Source of the DNA: Pseudomonas entomophila L48
GTDB taxonomy: Bacteria; Pseudomonadota; Gammaproteobacteria; Pseudomonadales; Pseudomonadaceae
Direction: 5' to 3'
DNA length: 64,000 nucleotides
Assembly (NCBI RefSeq): GCF_000026105.1
Contig: NC_008027.1
Location: 492,501 to 556,500, forward strand
Positions 10,474-25,464 of this stretch are shown in pieces. Every line of letters begins with the position of its first letter. Positions within the stretch are counted from its first letter, which is position 1. The translations under genes were made by a program, and so were the position numbers. The notes under the pieces were generated by a model. It was not told the DNA's origin. It saw nothing but the letters and a program-made list of their open reading frames with translations, and searched no databases.

Positions 10474-13400
10474 ATGGCTTACTCATACACTGAGAAAAAA
10501 CGTATCCGCAAGGACTTTAGCAAGTTGCCGGACGTCATGGATGTGCCTTACCTCCTGGCCATCCAGCTGGATTCGTATCGCGAATTCCTGCAGGCGGGAG
10601 CATCCAAGGATCAGTTCCGCGACGTCGGTCTGCATGCGGCCTTCAAATCGGTATTCCCGATCATCAGCTACTCCGGCAATGCTGCCCTGGAGTACGTCGG
10701 CTATCGCCTGGGCGAGCCGGCCTTCGATGTGAAGGAATGTGTCCTGCGCGGTGTGACCTTTGCGGTCCCGCTGCGGGTGAAGGTGCGCCTGATCATCTTC
10801 GACAAGGAATCGTCGAACAAAGCGATCAAGGACATCAAAGAGCAAGAAGTCTACATGGGTGAAATTCCCCTGATGACTGAAAACGGTACCTTCGTTATCA
10901 ACGGTACCGAGCGTGTAATCGTATCTCAGCTGCACCGTTCGCCGGGTGTGTTCTTCGACCACGACCGTGGCAAGACCCACAGCTCCGGCAAGCTGCTGTA
11001 CTCCGCGCGCATCATCCCTTACCGCGGTTCCTGGCTGGACTTCGAGTTCGACCCGAAGGACTGCGTGTTCGTGCGTATCGACCGTCGCCGCAAGCTGCCG
11101 GCCTCGGTACTGCTGCGCGCGCTGGGCTACAGCACCGAAGAAGTACTCAACACCTTCTACACCACCAACGTGTTCCACCTGTCCGGCGAGAAACTCAGCC
11201 TGGAACTGGTGCCACAGCGCCTGCGTGGTGAAGTCGCGGTCATGGACATCCATGACGGCAGCGGCAAGGTCATCGTCGAGCAGGGCCGCCGTATCACCGC
11301 GCGCCACATCAACCAGCTGGAAAAGGCTGGCGTGAAAGAGCTGGACGTTCCGCTGGAGTACGTACTGGGCCGCACCACCGCCAAGGCGATCGTGCACCCG
11401 GCTACCGGCGAGATCCTGGCCGAATGCAACACCGAGCTGACCACCGATCTGCTGGTCAAGATCGCCAAGGCCCAGGTCGTTCGCATCGAGACGCTGTACA
11501 CCAACGACATCGACTGCGGTCCGTTCATTTCGGACACCCTGAAGATCGACACCACCAGCAACCAACTGGAAGCGCTGGTCGAGATCTATCGCATGATGCG
11601 TCCTGGCGAGCCGCCAACCAAAGACGCCGCCGAAACCCTGTTCAACAACCTGTTCTTCAGCGCCGAGCGTTACGACCTGTCTGCCGTCGGCCGCATGAAG
11701 TTCAACCGTCGTATCGGTCGTACCGAGATCGAAGGTTCGGGCGTGCTGAGCAAGGAAGACATCGTCGAGGTCCTGAAGACCCTGGTCGATATCCGTAACG
11801 GCAAAGGCATCGTCGACGACATCGACCACCTGGGTAACCGTCGCGTCCGTTGTGTCGGCGAGATGGCCGAAAACCAGTTCCGCGTTGGCCTGGTGCGTGT
11901 AGAGCGCGCGGTCAAAGAGCGTCTGTCGATGGCCGAAAGCGAAGGCCTGATGCCTCAGGACCTGATCAACGCCAAGCCGGTAGCGGCGGCGGTGAAAGAG
12001 TTCTTCGGTTCCAGCCAGCTCTCGCAGTTCATGGGCCAGAACAACCCGCTCTCCGAGATCACCCACAAGCGCCGTGTCTCTGCACTCGGCCCTGGCGGTC
12101 TGACCCGTGAGCGTGCAGGCTTCGAAGTCCGTGACGTACACCCGACCCACTATGGCCGTGTGTGCCCGATCGAAACGCCGGAAGGTCCGAACATCGGTCT
12201 GATCAACTCCCTGGCCGCTTATGCCCGCACCAACCAGTACGGCTTCCTGGAAAGCCCGTACCGCGTGGTGAAAGAGGGTGTGGTCAGCGACGACATCGTG
12301 TTCCTGTCGGCGATCGAAGAAGCGGATCACGTCATTGCACAGGCTTCGGCCGCAATGAACGAGAAGAAGCAGCTGATCGATGAGCTGGTGGCCGTTCGTC
12401 ACCTGAACGAATTCACCGTCAAGGCGCCGGAAGACGTCACCTTGATGGACGTTTCGCCGAAGCAGGTAGTTTCGGTCGCAGCGTCGCTGATTCCGTTCCT
12501 CGAGCACGACGACGCCAACCGTGCGTTGATGGGTTCGAACATGCAGCGTCAGGCTGTACCAACCCTGCGCGCCGACAAGCCGCTGGTCGGTACCGGCATG
12601 GAGCGCAACGTTGCCCGTGACTCCGGTGTCTGCGTGGTTGCTCGCCGCGGTGGTGTGATCGACTCGGTCGACGCCAGCCGTATCGTTGTTCGCGTGGCTG
12701 ACGACGAAGTCGAGACTGGTGAAGCCGGTGTGGATATCTACAACCTCACCAAGTACACCCGTTCGAACCAGAACACCTGCATCAACCAGCGTCCGCTGGT
12801 GAGCAAGGGTGATGTGGTCGCGCGTGGCGACATCATGGCTGACGGTCCGTCCACCGACATGGGTGAACTGGCACTGGGCCAGAACATGCGCATTGCGTTC
12901 ATGGCGTGGAACGGCTTCAACTTCGAAGACTCCATCTGCCTGTCCGAGCGTGTGGTCCAGGAAGACCGCTTCACCACGATCCACATCCAGGAACTGACCT
13001 GTGTGGCCCGTGACACCAAGCTTGGCCCAGAGGAAATCACCGCGGACATCCCGAACGTGGGTGAAGCTGCGCTGAACAAGCTGGACGAAGCCGGTATCGT
13101 CTACGTGGGTGCCGAAGTCGGCGCTGGCGACATCCTGGTCGGCAAGGTCACTCCGAAAGGCGAAACCCAGCTGACTCCGGAAGAAAAACTGCTGCGTGCG
13201 ATCTTCGGTGAGAAGGCCAGCGACGTCAAAGACACCTCCCTGCGCGTACCGACCGGTACCAAGGGCACCGTCATCGACGTACAGGTCTTCACCCGTGATG
13301 GCGTTGAGCGCGACAGCCGCGCCCTGGCCATCGAGAAGATGCAACTGGACGAGATCCGCAAGGACCTCAACGAAGAGTTCCGCATCGTCGAAGGCGCAAC

Positions 13401-14547
13401 CTTCGAGCGTCTGCGTGCAGCCCTGAACGGCCAGGTGGTCGACGGTGGCGCGGGCCTGAAGAAAGGCACCGTGATCACTGACGACGTGCTGAACGGTCTG
13501 GAGCACGGCCAGTGGTTCAAACTGCGCATGGCAGAAGATGCACTGAACGAGCAGCTGGAAAAGGCTCAGCAGTACATCGTCGATCGCCGTCGCCTGCTGG
13601 ACGACAAGTTCGAAGACAAGAAGCGCAAGCTGCAGCAGGGCGATGACCTGGCACCGGGCGTACTGAAGATCGTCAAGGTCTACCTGGCCATCCGCCGTCG
13701 CATCCAGCCGGGTGACAAGATGGCCGGTCGTCACGGTAACAAGGGTGTCGTCTCGGTGATCATGCCGGTCGAAGACATGCCGCACGACGCCAACGGTACT
13801 CCGGTCGACGTCGTACTGAACCCGCTGGGCGTACCTTCGCGTATGAACGTCGGTCAGATCCTCGAAACCCACCTGGGCCTCGCGGCCAAGGGCCTGGGCG
13901 AGAAGATCGACCGCATGATCGAAGAGCAGCGCAAGGCCGCTGAACTGCGTACCTTCCTCACCGAGATCTACAACGAGATCGGTGGTCGTCAGGAGAACCT
14001 GGAAGAGTTCACCGACGAAGAGATCATGGCTCTGGCAAACAACCTGAAGAAAGGCGTGCCTATGGCCACTCCAGTCTTCGACGGTGCCAAGGAGCGTGAG
14101 ATCAAGGCCATGCTGAAGCTGGCAGACCTGCCGGAAAGCGGCCAGATGCAGCTGTTCGACGGCCGCACCGGCAACAAGTTCGAGCGTTCTGTGACCGTTG
14201 GTTACATGTACATGCTCAAGCTGAACCACTTGGTGGACGACAAGATGCACGCGCGTTCCACTGGTTCCTACAGCCTGGTTACCCAGCAGCCGCTGGGTGG
14301 TAAGGCGCAGTTCGGTGGTCAGCGTTTCGGGGAGATGGAAGTGTGGGCGCTGGAAGCATACGGCGCGGCATACACCCTGCAAGAAATGCTCACAGTGAAG
14401 TCGGACGACGTGAACGGCCGTACCAAGATGTACAAGAACATCGTGGATGGCGATCACCGTATGGAGCCGGGCATGCCCGAGTCCTTCAACGTGTTGATCA
14501 AAGAGATCCGTTCGCTCGGTATCGATATCGATCTGGAAACCGAATAA
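10474..14547 (+). CDS. rpoB: RNA polymerase subunit beta
   Basis: RpoB forms, with RpoC, the catalytic cleft of RNA polymerase. The 1357-residue product has the normal Pseudomonas length and begins [19 protein letters not shown]. The rifampicin region reads [20 protein letters not shown] with wild-type residues, so no classical resistance change is seen. The C-terminal [20 protein letters not shown] is intact. Start ATG 10474 is chosen; an ATG two codons earlier (10468) is possible. It lies 64 bases before rpoC. A full-length ORF on the opposite strand is a shadow. Confidence 0.98.
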   Translation: MAYSYTEKKRIRKDFSKLPDVMDVPYLLAIQLDSYREFLQAGASKDQFRDVGLHAAFKSVFPIISYSGNAALEYVGYRLGEPAFDVKECVLRGVTFAVPLRVKVRLIIFDKESSNKAIKDIKEQEVYMGEIPLMTENGTFVINGTERVIVSQLHRSPGVFFDHDRGKTHSSGKLLYSARIIPYRGSWLDFEFDPKDCVFVRIDRRRKLPASVLLRALGYSTEEVLNTFYTTNVFHLSGEKLSLELVPQRLRGEVAVMDIHDGSGKVIVEQGRRITARHINQLEKAGVKELDVPLEYVLGRTTAKAIVHPATGEILAECNTELTTDLLVKIAKAQVVRIETLYTNDIDCGPFISDTLKIDTTSNQLEALVEIYRMMRPGEPPTKDAAETLFNNLFFSAERYDLSAVGRMKFNRRIGRTEIEGSGVLSKEDIVEVLKTLVDIRNGKGIVDDIDHLGNRRVRCVGEMAENQFRVGLVRVERAVKERLSMAESEGLMPQDLINAKPVAAAVKEFFGSSQLSQFMGQNNPLSEITHKRRVSALGPGGLTRERAGFEVRDVHPTHYGRVCPIETPEGPNIGLINSLAAYARTNQYGFLESPYRVVKEGVVSDDIVFLSAIEEADHVIAQASAAMNEKKQLIDELVAVRHLNEFTVKAPEDVTLMDVSPKQVVSVAASLIPFLEHDDANRALMGSNMQRQAVPTLRADKPLVGTGMERNVARDSGVCVVARRGGVIDSVDASRIVVRVADDEVETGEAGVDIYNLTKYTRSNQNTCINQRPLVSKGDVVARGDIMADGPSTDMGELALGQNMRIAFMAWNGFNFEDSICLSERVVQEDRFTTIHIQELTCVARDTKLGPEEITADIPNVGEAALNKLDEAGIVYVGAEVGAGDILVGKVTPKGETQLTPEEKLLRAIFGEKASDVKDTSLRVPTGTKGTVIDVQVFTRDGVERDSRALAIEKMQLDEIRKDLNEEFRIVEGATFERLRAALNGQVVDGGAGLKKGTVITDDVLNGLEHGQWFKLRMAEDALNEQLEKAQQYIVDRRRLLDDKFEDKKRKLQQGDDLAPGVLKIVKVYLAIRRRIQPGDKMAGRHGNKGVVSVIMPVEDMPHDANGTPVDVVLNPLGVPSRMNVGQILETHLGLAAKGLGEKIDRMIEEQRKAAELRTFLTEIYNEIGGRQENLEEFTDEEIMALANNLKKGVPMATPVFDGAKEREIKAMLKLADLPESGQMQLFDGRTGNKFERSVTVGYMYMLKLNHLVDDKMHARSTGSYSLVTQQPLGGKAQFGGQRFGEMEVWALEAYGAAYTLQEMLTVKSDDVNGRTKMYKNIVDGDHRMEPGMPESFNVLIKEIRSLGIDIDLETE

Positions 14548-14611
14548 CACGTGACGCGAAGGGGAGTGGGGCAGGTAATGCCCGCTCCCTGCTCCGCCAG
14601 GAGGAAAGGCC

Positions 14612-17600
14612 TTGAAAGACCTACTGAATTTGCTGAAAAACCAGGGTCAAGTCGAAGAGTTCGACGCCATCCGCATCGGTCTGGCGTCGCCTGAAATGAT
14701 CCGTTCGTGGTCGTTCGGTGAAGTCAAAAAGCCGGAAACCATCAACTACCGTACGTTCAAGCCTGAGCGTGACGGCCTGTTCTGCGCCAAGATCTTTGGC
14801 CCAGTCAAGGACTACGAGTGCCTGTGCGGCAAGTACAAGCGCCTGAAGCACCGTGGCGTGATCTGCGAGAAGTGCGGCGTTGAAGTCGCCCTGGCCAAGG
14901 TTCGTCGTGAGCGCATGGCGCACATCGAGCTGGCCTCGCCGGTTGCCCACATCTGGTTCCTGAAGTCGCTGCCGTCCCGTATCGGCCTGCTGATGGACAT
15001 GACCCTGCGTGACATCGAGCGCGTGCTCTACTTCGAGAGCTACGTCGTTATCGACCCGGGCATGACCACCCTGGAAAAGGGCCAGCTGCTGAACGACGAA
15101 CAGTACTTCGAAGCGCTGGAAGAGTTCGGTGACGACTTCGACGCCCGCATGGGTGCCGAGGCTGTCCGCGAGCTGCTGCACGCTATCGACCTGGAGCACG
15201 AGATCGGCCGGCTGCGCGAAGAGATTCCGCAGACCAACTCGGAAACCAAGATCAAGAAGCTGTCCAAGCGCTTGAAGCTGATGGAAGCGTTCCAGGGCTC
15301 GGGCAACCTGCCTGAGTGGATGGTCCTGACCGTCCTGCCAGTACTGCCGCCGGACCTGCGTCCGCTGGTACCGCTGGATGGTGGCCGCTTCGCGACCTCC
15401 GACCTGAACGACCTGTATCGTCGGGTGATCAACCGTAACAACCGTCTGAAGCGCCTGCTCGATCTGTCGGCGCCGGACATCATCGTGCGCAACGAAAAGC
15501 GCATGCTGCAGGAAGCGGTCGACGCCCTGCTGGACAACGGCCGTCGCGGTCGCGCCATCACTGGCTCGAACAAGCGTCCGCTGAAGTCCCTGGCCGACAT
15601 GATCAAAGGTAAGCAAGGTCGCTTCCGTCAGAACTTGCTCGGTAAGCGCGTGGACTACTCCGGCCGTTCGGTAATTACCGTAGGCCCGACCCTGCGTCTG
15701 CACCAGTGCGGTCTGCCGAAGAAGATGGCCCTCGAGCTGTTCAAGCCGTTCATTTTCGGCAAGCTGGAAATGCGTGGTCTGGCGACCACCATCAAGGCTG
15801 CCAAGAAGATGGTCGAGCGCGAGCTGCCAGAGGTGTGGGACGTTCTCGCCGAAGTGATTCGCGAACACCCCGTACTGCTCAACCGTGCACCAACCCTGCA
15901 CCGTCTGGGTATCCAGGCGTTCGAGCCGGTTCTGATCGAAGGTAAAGCTATCCAGCTGCACCCGCTGGTCTGCGCCGCGTACAACGCCGACTTCGACGGT
16001 GACCAGATGGCCGTTCACGTGCCGCTGACGCTGGAAGCCCAGCTGGAAGCGCGCGCGCTGATGATGTCGACCAACAACATCCTGTCGCCAGCCAACGGTG
16101 AGCCAATCATCGTTCCGTCGCAGGACGTTGTACTGGGTCTGTACTACATGACCCGTGAAGCCATCAATGCCAAGGGCGAAGGTCGCGTGTTCGCCGACCT
16201 GCAGGAAGTCGACCGCGTATTCCGCGCCGGCGAAGCCGCCCTGCACGCGAAAATCAAGGTCCGTATCAACGAGACCGTGAAAGACCGTGACGGCAGCATC
16301 ACCAAGAACACCCGCATCGTCGACACCACTGTCGGCCGCGCGCTGCTGTTCCAGGTTGTACCGGCAGGCCTGCCGTACGATGTGGTCAACCAGCCGATGA
16401 AGAAAAAGGCGATCTCCAAGCTGATCAACCAGTGCTACCGCGTGGTTGGTCTGAAAGAGACCGTGATCTTCGCCGACCAGTTGATGTACACCGGTTTCGC
16501 CTACTCGACCATTTCCGGTGTTTCGATCGGTGTTAACGACTTCGTTATCCCGGACGAGAAAGCTCGCATCATCGGTACCGCTACCGACGAAGTGAAGGAA
16601 ATCGAGAGCCAGTACGCCTCCGGCCTGGTAACCCAGGGCGAGAAGTACAACAAGGTCATCGACTTGTGGTCCAAGGCGAACGATGAAGTTTCCAAGGCGA
16701 TGATGGCCAACCTCTCGAAAGAGAAGGTCATCGACCGCAATGGCGACGAAGTCGAGCAAGAGTCCTTCAACTCGATGTACATGATGGCCGACTCGGGTGC
16801 TCGTGGTTCCGCGGCCCAGATTCGTCAGCTGGCCGGTATGCGTGGCCTGATGGCCAAGCCGGACGGCTCGATCATCGAGACGCCGATCACTGCGAACTTC
16901 CGTGAAGGTCTGAGCGTACTGCAGTACTTCATCTCGACCCACGGTGCTCGTAAAGGTCTGGCGGATACCGCGTTGAAGACCGCGAACTCCGGTTACCTGA
17001 CTCGCCGTCTGGTGGACGTTGCCCAGGATCTGGTCGTGACCGAGATCGACTGCGGCACCGAACAGGGCCTGCTGATGACCCCGCACATCGAAGGTGGCGA
17101 CGTTGTAGAGCCGCTGGGTGAGCGCGTACTGGGCCGTGTCATTGCCCGTGACGTGTTCAAGCCAGGCACCGAGGACGTCATCGTTCCGGCCGGTACCCTG
17201 GTCGACGAGCAGTGGGTCGAGTTCATCGAGCTGAACAGCATCGACGAAGTGATCGTGCGTTCGCCGATCAACTGCGAAACCCGCTACGGCATCTGCGCCA
17301 AGTGCTACGGTCGCGACCTGGCTCGCGGTCACCAGGTGAACATCGGTGAAGCTGTCGGCGTTATCGCTGCACAGTCGATCGGTGAGCCGGGTACCCAGCT
17401 GACCATGCGTACGTTCCACATCGGTGGTGCTGCAAGCCGTACCTCGGCTGCCGACAGCGTCCAGGTGAAGAACGGCGGTATGGTGCGCCTGCACAACCTG
17501 AAGCAGGTCGTGCGCGCCGATGGCAACCTGGTTGCCGTATCGCGTTCCGGCGAGCTGGCCATTGCCGACGAATTCGGCCGTGAGCGTGAGCGCTACAAGC

Positions 17601-18811
17601 TGCCTTACGGTGCGGTGATTTCGGTCAAGGAAGGTGAGAAGGTCGAAGCTGGCGCCATCGTCGCCAAGTGGGACCCGCACACCCACCCGATCGTTACCGA
17701 ACTGAAAGGTACCGTGACCTTCGTGGGCATGGAAGAAAACATCACCATCAAGCGCCAGACCGACGAACTGACCGGCCTGACCAACATTGAGGTGATGGAC
17801 GTCAAGGATCGCCCTGCCGCAGGCAAGGAAATCCGTCCGGCGATCAAGATGGTCGACGCCAATGGCAAGGACCTGTACCTGCCTGGTACCGACGTACCGG
17901 CCCAGTACTTCCTGCCGGCCAACGCCCTCGTCGGTGTGGCTGACGGTGCCCAGATCGGCGTCGGTGACGTTATCGCGCGTATCCCGCAAGAAACGTCGAA
18001 GACCCGTGACATCACCGGTGGTCTGCCACGCGTTGCCGACCTGTTCGAAGCGCGTCGTCCGAAAGAAGCCTCGATCCTGGCTGAAGTCAGCGGCACCATC
18101 GCATTCGGTAAGGAGACCAAGGGCAAGCGTCGTCTGGTCATTACTCCGACCGACGGTAGCGATCCGTACGAAGAGCTGATTCCGAAGTGGCGCCACCTGA
18201 ACGTCTTCGAAGGCGAACAGGTAAACCGCGGCGAAGTTATCTCCGACGGCCCGAGCGATCCGCACGACATCCTGCGTCTGCTGGGTGTGAGCGCGCTGGC
18301 GAAGTACATCGTCAACGAGATCCAGGACGTTTACCGCCTGCAAGGCGTTAAGATCAACGACAAGCACATCGAGACCATCCTGCGTCAGATGCTGCGCAAG
18401 GTCGAGATCGCCGAGTCGGGTGACTCCAGCTTCATCAAGGGCGACCAGATGGAACTGACTCAGGTGCTGGTCGAGAACGAGCGTCTCGCCGCCGAAGACA
18501 AGTTCATCTCCAAGTACACCCGTGTGCTGCTGGGTATCACCAAGGCCTCGCTGTCCACCGAATCGTTCATCTCGGCGGCTTCCTTCCAGGAAACCACCCG
18601 CGTACTGACCGAAGCGGCGGTAACCGGCAAGCGCGATTACCTGCGCGGCCTGAAAGAGAACGTGGTTGTGGGTCGTCTGATCCCGGCCGGTACTGGTCTG
18701 GCCTACCACAGCGAGCGCAAGCGTCGCCGTGATGCCGACAAGCCGCTGCGTGTGAGCGCCAGTGAGGTGGAAGCCGCACTGACCGAAGCGCTGAACTCCA
18801 GCGGTAACTAA
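14612..18811 (+). CDS. rpoC: RNA polymerase subunit beta'
   Basis: RpoC carries the active-site magnesium in [12 protein letters not shown] (about residues 459-470). The 1399-residue product has the N-terminal zinc site [19 protein letters not shown] (residues 70-88) and the later zinc cluster near [13 protein letters not shown]. The start is TTG 14612, preceded by AGGAGGAAAGG at ideal spacing; [12 protein letters not shown] is the expected N terminus, so the non-ATG start is well supported. It is the last gene of the rplK-rpoC block. Confidence 0.98.
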   Translation: MKDLLNLLKNQGQVEEFDAIRIGLASPEMIRSWSFGEVKKPETINYRTFKPERDGLFCAKIFGPVKDYECLCGKYKRLKHRGVICEKCGVEVALAKVRRERMAHIELASPVAHIWFLKSLPSRIGLLMDMTLRDIERVLYFESYVVIDPGMTTLEKGQLLNDEQYFEALEEFGDDFDARMGAEAVRELLHAIDLEHEIGRLREEIPQTNSETKIKKLSKRLKLMEAFQGSGNLPEWMVLTVLPVLPPDLRPLVPLDGGRFATSDLNDLYRRVINRNNRLKRLLDLSAPDIIVRNEKRMLQEAVDALLDNGRRGRAITGSNKRPLKSLADMIKGKQGRFRQNLLGKRVDYSGRSVITVGPTLRLHQCGLPKKMALELFKPFIFGKLEMRGLATTIKAAKKMVERELPEVWDVLAEVIREHPVLLNRAPTLHRLGIQAFEPVLIEGKAIQLHPLVCAAYNADFDGDQMAVHVPLTLEAQLEARALMMSTNNILSPANGEPIIVPSQDVVLGLYYMTREAINAKGEGRVFADLQEVDRVFRAGEAALHAKIKVRINETVKDRDGSITKNTRIVDTTVGRALLFQVVPAGLPYDVVNQPMKKKAISKLINQCYRVVGLKETVIFADQLMYTGFAYSTISGVSIGVNDFVIPDEKARIIGTATDEVKEIESQYASGLVTQGEKYNKVIDLWSKANDEVSKAMMANLSKEKVIDRNGDEVEQESFNSMYMMADSGARGSAAQIRQLAGMRGLMAKPDGSIIETPITANFREGLSVLQYFISTHGARKGLADTALKTANSGYLTRRLVDVAQDLVVTEIDCGTEQGLLMTPHIEGGDVVEPLGERVLGRVIARDVFKPGTEDVIVPAGTLVDEQWVEFIELNSIDEVIVRSPINCETRYGICAKCYGRDLARGHQVNIGEAVGVIAAQSIGEPGTQLTMRTFHIGGAASRTSAADSVQVKNGGMVRLHNLKQVVRADGNLVAVSRSGELAIADEFGRERERYKLPYGAVISVKEGEKVEAGAIVAKWDPHTHPIVTELKGTVTFVGMEENITIKRQTDELTGLTNIEVMDVKDRPAAGKEIRPAIKMVDANGKDLYLPGTDVPAQYFLPANALVGVADGAQIGVGDVIARIPQETSKTRDITGGLPRVADLFEARRPKEASILAEVSGTIAFGKETKGKRRLVITPTDGSDPYEELIPKWRHLNVFEGEQVNRGEVISDGPSDPHDILRLLGVSALAKYIVNEIQDVYRLQGVKINDKHIETILRQMLRKVEIAESGDSSFIKGDQMELTQVLVENERLAAEDKFISKYTRVLLGITKASLSTESFISAASFQETTRVLTEAAVTGKRDYLRGLKENVVVGRLIPAGTGLAYHSERKRRRDADKPLRVSASEVEAALTEALNSSGN

Positions 18812-18822
18812 GTGCAGGGCAG

Positions 18823-18895
18823 GGCCCCGGCACCCCTCGCAAGACCCTCGGCGACATGAATTGTTGCCGATGATCGGGCGGGGAGGGCCGGGGCC
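18823..18895 (+). other. Long-range hairpin after rpoC
   Basis: GGCCCCGGC (18823-18831) and GCCGGGGCC (18887-18895) are perfect 9-base complements about 55 bases apart, with internal pairing CCTCGGCGAC/GTTGCCGATG. No strong U tract follows directly. It may end or stabilise the rpoBC mRNA; its role is unproven. Confidence 0.5.
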
Positions 18896-18900
18896 TCGTC

Positions 18901-18929
18901 TTGACTGGGTGCAAGATCCTCTTTAGACT
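18901..18929 (+). promoter_or_regulatory. Promoter of the str operon
   Basis: TTGACT (18901-18906) and TAGACT (18924-18929) are separated by 17 bases. It lies 94 bases before rpsL, leaving a leader long enough for the hairpin at 18941. Confidence 0.75.
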
Positions 18930-18940
18930 TTTGTACCCTT

Positions 18941-18972
18941 AAATTTGGTGAGGCTCCGTCTCGCCAATTTTT
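18941..18972 (+). terminator. Putative transcription attenuator in the rpsL leader
   Basis: AAATTTGGTGAG and CTCGCCAATTTTT pair around GCTCCGT with one mismatch and end in a U run. This forms an intrinsic terminator between the str promoter and rpsL. A Pseudomonas rpsL leader of this sort has been reported from premature-terminator surveys; identity with that family is inferred here. Confidence 0.65.
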
Positions 18973-19022
18973 GGCTTTCTTGCAAGACAATAGAGTCGCA
19001 AGACAATCAGTGGAGCTAGTAG

Positions 19023-19394
19023 ATGGCAACTATCAACCAGCTGGTACGTCAGCCGCGTAAGCGTTCGGTCGAGAAGTCCGACGTTCCTGCGCTGCAGAAC
19101 TGCCCGCAGCGTCGTGGCGTGTGCACCCGCGTGTACACCACCACGCCGAAAAAACCTAACTCGGCACTGCGTAAAGTATGCCGTGTGCGTCTGACCAACG
19201 GTTTCGAGGTTTCCTCGTACATCGGTGGTGAAGGCCACAACCTGCAAGAGCACAGCGTCGTCCTGATCCGTGGCGGCCGTGTAAAAGACTTGCCAGGTGT
19301 TCGTTACCACACCGTTCGCGGCTCTCTGGATACTTCGGGCGTCAAAGGCCGTAACCAGGGTCGTTCGAAGTACGGTACCAAGCGTCCGAAGTAA
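19023..19394 (+). CDS. rpsL: 30S ribosomal protein S12
   Basis: S12 sits at the decoding centre and controls tRNA selection accuracy. The 123-residue product starts [14 protein letters not shown]. The two streptomycin-resistance hot spots, in [12 protein letters not shown] and [13 protein letters not shown], are wild type. First gene of the str operon (rpsL-rpsG-fusA-tufB). Confidence 0.98.
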   Translation: MATINQLVRQPRKRSVEKSDVPALQNCPQRRGVCTRVYTTTPKKPNSALRKVCRVRLTNGFEVSSYIGGEGHNLQEHSVVLIRGGRVKDLPGVRYHTVRGSLDTSGVKGRNQGRSKYGTKRPK

Positions 19395-19500
19395 TCGGTC
19401 GTTTGCAGACATCCATTTTTTTGAGTCGATAAGAGTAAGGTCGGGCGTAGGTCGAGAGACCTGGTCCCGGGCTAACCTGAAGACCGTTTGAGGGCTTATC

Positions 19501-19971
19501 ATGCCAAGACGTCGTGTAGCAGCAAAACGTGAGATCCTTGACGATCCGAAGTACGGATCCCAGATCCTCGCCAAGTTCATGAACCACGTGATGGAAAGCG
19601 GCAAGAAGGCCGTAGCCGAGCGCATCGTTTACGGTGCCCTGGATACCGTCAAAGCACGCAAGAACAGCGACCCCCTGGAAATCTTCGAGAAAGCTCTCGA
19701 CGCCATCGCTCCGCTGGTCGAAGTAAAGTCCCGCCGTGTCGGCGGTGCCACTTACCAGGTCCCTGTTGAAGTTCGCCCATCCCGTCGTAACGCTCTGGCA
19801 ATGCGCTGGCTCGTAGACTACGCCCGCAAGCGCGGCGAGAAGTCGATGGCTCTGCGCCTGGCTGGCGAGCTGCTGGATGCTGCTGAAGGCAAGGGTGCTG
19901 CAGTCAAGAAGCGTGAAGACGTTCACCGTATGGCTGAAGCCAACAAAGCGTTCTCGCACTACCGCTTCTAA
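19501..19971 (+). CDS. rpsG: 30S ribosomal protein S7
   Basis: S7 starts assembly of the 30S head and contacts the E-site tRNA. The 156-residue product begins [20 protein letters not shown] and has the conserved [11 protein letters not shown]. The 106-base rpsL-rpsG spacer contains the small hairpin AGGTC-GAGA-GACCT at 19449-19462. In E. coli, S7 represses the operon from this spacer, so an equivalent site is plausible but untested. Confidence 0.97.
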   Translation: MPRRRVAAKREILDDPKYGSQILAKFMNHVMESGKKAVAERIVYGALDTVKARKNSDPLEIFEKALDAIAPLVEVKSRRVGGATYQVPVEVRPSRRNALAMRWLVDYARKRGEKSMALRLAGELLDAAEGKGAAVKKREDVHRMAEANKAFSHYRF

Positions 19972-20001
19972 TTCAAGCATCAATCATTTTGCGAGGGCTT
20001 T

Positions 20002-22149
<2,148 letters not shown>

Positions 22150-22176
22150 TCCCCTTTAGGCAAGAGGTTCACTGTC

Positions 22177-23370
22177 GTGGCTAAAGAAAAATTTGATCGT
22201 TCCCTTCCCCACGTTAACGTCGGCACTATCGGCCACGTTGACCACGGTAAGACCACTCTGACCGCAGCTCTGACTCGCGTCTGCTCCGAAGTTTTCGGTT
22301 CGGCCGTCGTTGAGTTCGACAAGATCGACTCGGCTCCAGAAGAAAAAGCGCGCGGTATCACCATCAACACCGCTCACGTCGAGTACAACTCGAACATTCG
22401 TCACTACGCTCACGTTGACTGCCCAGGTCACGCTGACTACGTGAAGAACATGATCACCGGTGCTGCCCAGATGGACGGCGCGATCCTGGTTTGCTCGGCC
22501 GCCGATGGTCCGATGCCACAAACCCGTGAGCACATCCTGCTGTCCCGTCAGGTTGGCGTTCCGTACATCGTGGTCTTCCTGAACAAGGCTGACCTGGTAG
22601 ATGACGCTGAGCTGCTGGAACTGGTCGAGATGGAAGTTCGCGACCTGCTGTCCACCTACGACTTCCCAGGCGACGACACCCCGATCATCATCGGTTCGGC
22701 TCGTATGGCGCTGGAAGGCAAAGACGACAACGAAATGGGCACTACCGCTGTCAAGAAGCTGGTAGAAACTCTGGATGCCTACATCCCTGAGCCAGTTCGT
22801 GCCATCGACCAGCCGTTCCTGATGCCGATCGAAGACGTATTCTCGATCTCGGGTCGTGGTACCGTTGTTACCGGCCGTATCGAGCGTGGTATCGTCCGCG
22901 TTCAAGACCCGCTGGAAATCGTTGGTCTGCGTGACACCACCACCACCACCTGCACCGGCGTTGAGATGTTCCGCAAGCTGCTGGACGAAGGTCGTGCTGG
23001 CGAGAACTGCGGCGTCCTGCTGCGTGGTACCAAGCGTGACGACGTTGAGCGTGGCCAGGTTCTGGTCAAGCCAGGTTCGGTCAAGCCGCACACCAAGTTC
23101 ACCGCAGAAGTCTACGTCCTGTCGAAGGAAGAAGGCGGTCGTCACACTCCGTTCTTCAAAGGCTACCGTCCTCAGTTCTACTTCCGTACCACTGACGTGA
23201 CCGGTAACTGCGAGCTGCCGGAAGGCGTTGAAATGGTAATGCCAGGTGACAACATTCAGATGACTGTCACCCTGATCAAGACCATCGCAATGGAAGACGG
23301 TCTGCGCTTCGCCATCCGTGAAGGCGGTCGTACCGTCGGCGCCGGCGTCGTAGCCAAAATCATCGAGTAA
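22177..23370 (+). CDS. tufB: Elongation factor Tu, second copy
   Basis: A second EF-Tu gene at the end of the str operon. The start is GTG 22177 with AAGAGG upstream, unlike the ATG of the first copy. The 397-residue product appears identical to that from 5583; by eye the DNA differs only at about ten silent or start-codon positions in the first 95 bases, five in the interior and four in the last 20 bases. A strong terminator follows. By E. coli convention the copy after fusA is called tufA; the symbols here follow window order. Confidence 0.98.
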
Positions 23371-23385
23371 TCACTCGATCGGTTG

Positions 23386-23417
23386 AAAAAACCCCCGCTC
23401 AGCGGGGGTTTTTTTTA
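23386..23417 (+). terminator. Terminator of the str operon
   Basis: AAAAAACCCCCGCT and AGCGGGGGTTTTTTTT form a strong GC stem with an A run before and a run of T after it, so it could also end transcription on the other strand. Confidence 0.92.
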
Positions 23418-23422
23418 TTGGG

Positions 23423-23451
23423 TTGACACTAAATTGGGGCGTCTATAGAAT
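23423..23451 (+). promoter_or_regulatory. Promoter of the S10 operon
   Basis: TTGACA (23423-23428) and TAGAAT (23446-23451) are separated by 17 bases, starting six bases after the str terminator. It leaves only about 55 bases of leader before rpsJ, too short for the long L4-responsive leader known in E. coli. Confidence 0.88.
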
Positions 23452-23505
23452 CACGCCTCCTTTTAACGGGCGTAGTGCGCCCGATGGGAACAGCCTGGAG
23501 TCTGA

Positions 23506-23823
<318 letters not shown>

Positions 23824-23903
23824 GACTTCGGTCTGGTCGTGTAACGCTCTGAAATGGGCGGCCATAGCGGGTGAAAGCCCCGTACACTCATGAGGTTTAC
23901 AAC

Positions 23904-24539
23904 ATGACTATTGGTGTAGTCGGTCGAAAAGCGGGCATGACCCGTATTTTCACCGAAGAAGGTGTCTCCATTCCGGTCACGGTCATCGAGATCGAGCCGA
24001 ATCGCGTCACCCAGTTCAAAACTGAAGAAACCGATGGCTACCGTGCAGTGCAAGTCACTGTCGGCGAGCGTCGTGCTTCGCGTGTGACTGCCGCTCAGGC
24101 AGGTCACTTCGCCAAGGCTAACGTTGCCGCTGGTCGCGGTGTCTGGGAGTTCCGTCTTGAAGAAGGCGATTTCCAGGCTGGCGATCTGATCAAAGCTGAA
24201 CTCTTCACTGCAGGCCAGCTGGTAGACGTAACCGGTCAGTCCAAAGGTAAAGGCTTCGCCGGTACCATCAAGCGTTGGAACTTCCGTGGTCAGGACAACA
24301 CCCACGGTAACTCCGTATCGCACCGTGTCCCTGGCTCCATCGGCCAGTGCCAGACTCCTGGTCGTGTATTCAAGGGCAAGAAAATGTCCGGTCACATGGG
24401 CGCCGAGCGCGTGACTGTTCAGTCCCTGGAAGTAGTACGCGTAGACGCTGAACGCAACCTGCTGCTGATCAAGGGTGCCGTCCCAGGCGCTACTGGCGGC
24501 GACGTGGTCGTGCGTCCGGCTGTCAAGGCTCGCGGTTAA
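23904..24539 (+). CDS. rplC: 50S ribosomal protein L3
   Basis: L3 is an early-assembling protein that reaches the peptidyl-transferase centre. The 211-residue product starts [23 protein letters not shown] 23904 is chosen over an upstream in-frame ATG (23871) that adds 11 unrelated residues. The extension that approaches the active site reads [19 protein letters not shown], including the Gln that PrmB methylates in E. coli. It lies 12 bases before rplD. Confidence 0.97.
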   Translation: MTIGVVGRKAGMTRIFTEEGVSIPVTVIEIEPNRVTQFKTEETDGYRAVQVTVGERRASRVTAAQAGHFAKANVAAGRGVWEFRLEEGDFQAGDLIKAELFTAGQLVDVTGQSKGKGFAGTIKRWNFRGQDNTHGNSVSHRVPGSIGQCQTPGRVFKGKKMSGHMGAERVTVQSLEVVRVDAERNLLLIKGAVPGATGGDVVVRPAVKARG

Positions 24540-24551
24540 GGGGAAACTGAC

Positions 24552-25154
24552 ATGCAACTTAATGTAAATGACGCTCAGGCGATCGAAGTTTCCGAACTGA
24601 CCTTCGGTGGCGAATTCAACGAGACGCTGGTACACCAAGCAGTCGTGGCCTACATGGCCGGCGGCCGTCAGGGCACCAAGCAGCAGAAGACCCGTTCTGA
24701 CGTGGCCGGTGGCGGTAAGCGCCCATGGCGTCAGAAAGGTACTGGCCGCGCTCGTGCCGGTACTACCCGTGGTCCGATCTGGCGTGGCGGTGGTGTAACC
24801 TTCGCAGCTCGCCCTCAAGATCACTCGCAAAAGCTCAACAAGAAGATGTACCGCGCAGCCCTGCGCTCCATCCTCGCCGAGCTGGTGCGTAGCGACCGTC
24901 TGGTCGTGGTTCAGGACTTCGCTGTTGAAGCACCGAAAACCAAGGATCTGCTGAACAAGCTGAACGGCATGGGTCTGAACGACGTTCTGATCGTTTCCGA
25001 CGCTGTTGATCAGAACCTGTACCTGGCTGCTCGCAACCTGCCGCACGTCGACGTACGTGACGTTCAAGGTTCCGACCCGGTCAGTCTGATCGCATACGAG
25101 AAAGTGTTGATCACTGTCTCGGCCGTGAAGAAATTCGAGGAGCTGCTGGGATGA
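24552..25154 (+). CDS. rplD: 50S ribosomal protein L4
   Basis: L4 lines the peptide exit tunnel; in E. coli it also represses the S10 operon. The 200-residue product has the basic tunnel loop with [19 protein letters not shown] (about residues 63-81), wild type around the macrolide-sensitive Lys-Gly positions. It overlaps rplW by four bases (ATGA). Confidence 0.97.
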   Translation: MQLNVNDAQAIEVSELTFGGEFNETLVHQAVVAYMAGGRQGTKQQKTRSDVAGGGKRPWRQKGTGRARAGTTRGPIWRGGGVTFAARPQDHSQKLNKKMYRAALRSILAELVRSDRLVVVQDFAVEAPKTKDLLNKLNGMGLNDVLIVSDAVDQNLYLAARNLPHVDVRDVQGSDPVSLIAYEKVLITVSAVKKFEELLG

Positions 25155-25450
25155 ACCAGGAACGCGTATTCAAAGTCCTCCTTGGCCCGCACGTTTCCGA
25201 GAAGGCTACCGTTCTGGCTGAGAAAAAAGGCCAGTTCGTATTCAAGGTTGCTACCGATGCAACCAAGCTGGAAATCAAGAAAGCTGTCGAAGGCCTGTTC
25301 AACGTAAAAGTTGAAAACGTGTCGACTGTTAACGTTCTGGGTAAAACCAAGCGTACCGCACGTGGTCTGGGCAAGCGTAATGACTGGAAGAAGGCGATCG
25401 TCTCCCTTCAGCCAGGCCAAGATCTCGATTTCAGCAGCAGTGCTGAGTAA
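25151..25450 (+). CDS. rplW: 50S ribosomal protein L23
   Basis: L23 sits at the tunnel exit and is the docking site for trigger factor and SRP. The 99-residue product begins [26 protein letters not shown] is the family signature and [19 protein letters not shown] is the basic loop. The start overlaps the rplD stop. Confidence 0.97.
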
Positions 25451-25464
25451 GGAAGGGGTGCATC

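Noticed and set aside
10483-14550. 1355-residue ORF on the minus strand opposite rpoB
   Set aside because: It mirrors rpoB almost exactly and arises from GC-rich codon bias; the translation has no recognisable domain. The same holds for the mirror ORFs of rpoC (14621-18709), fusA (19984-22143), clpV (50835-54491) and tssM (59687-63448).
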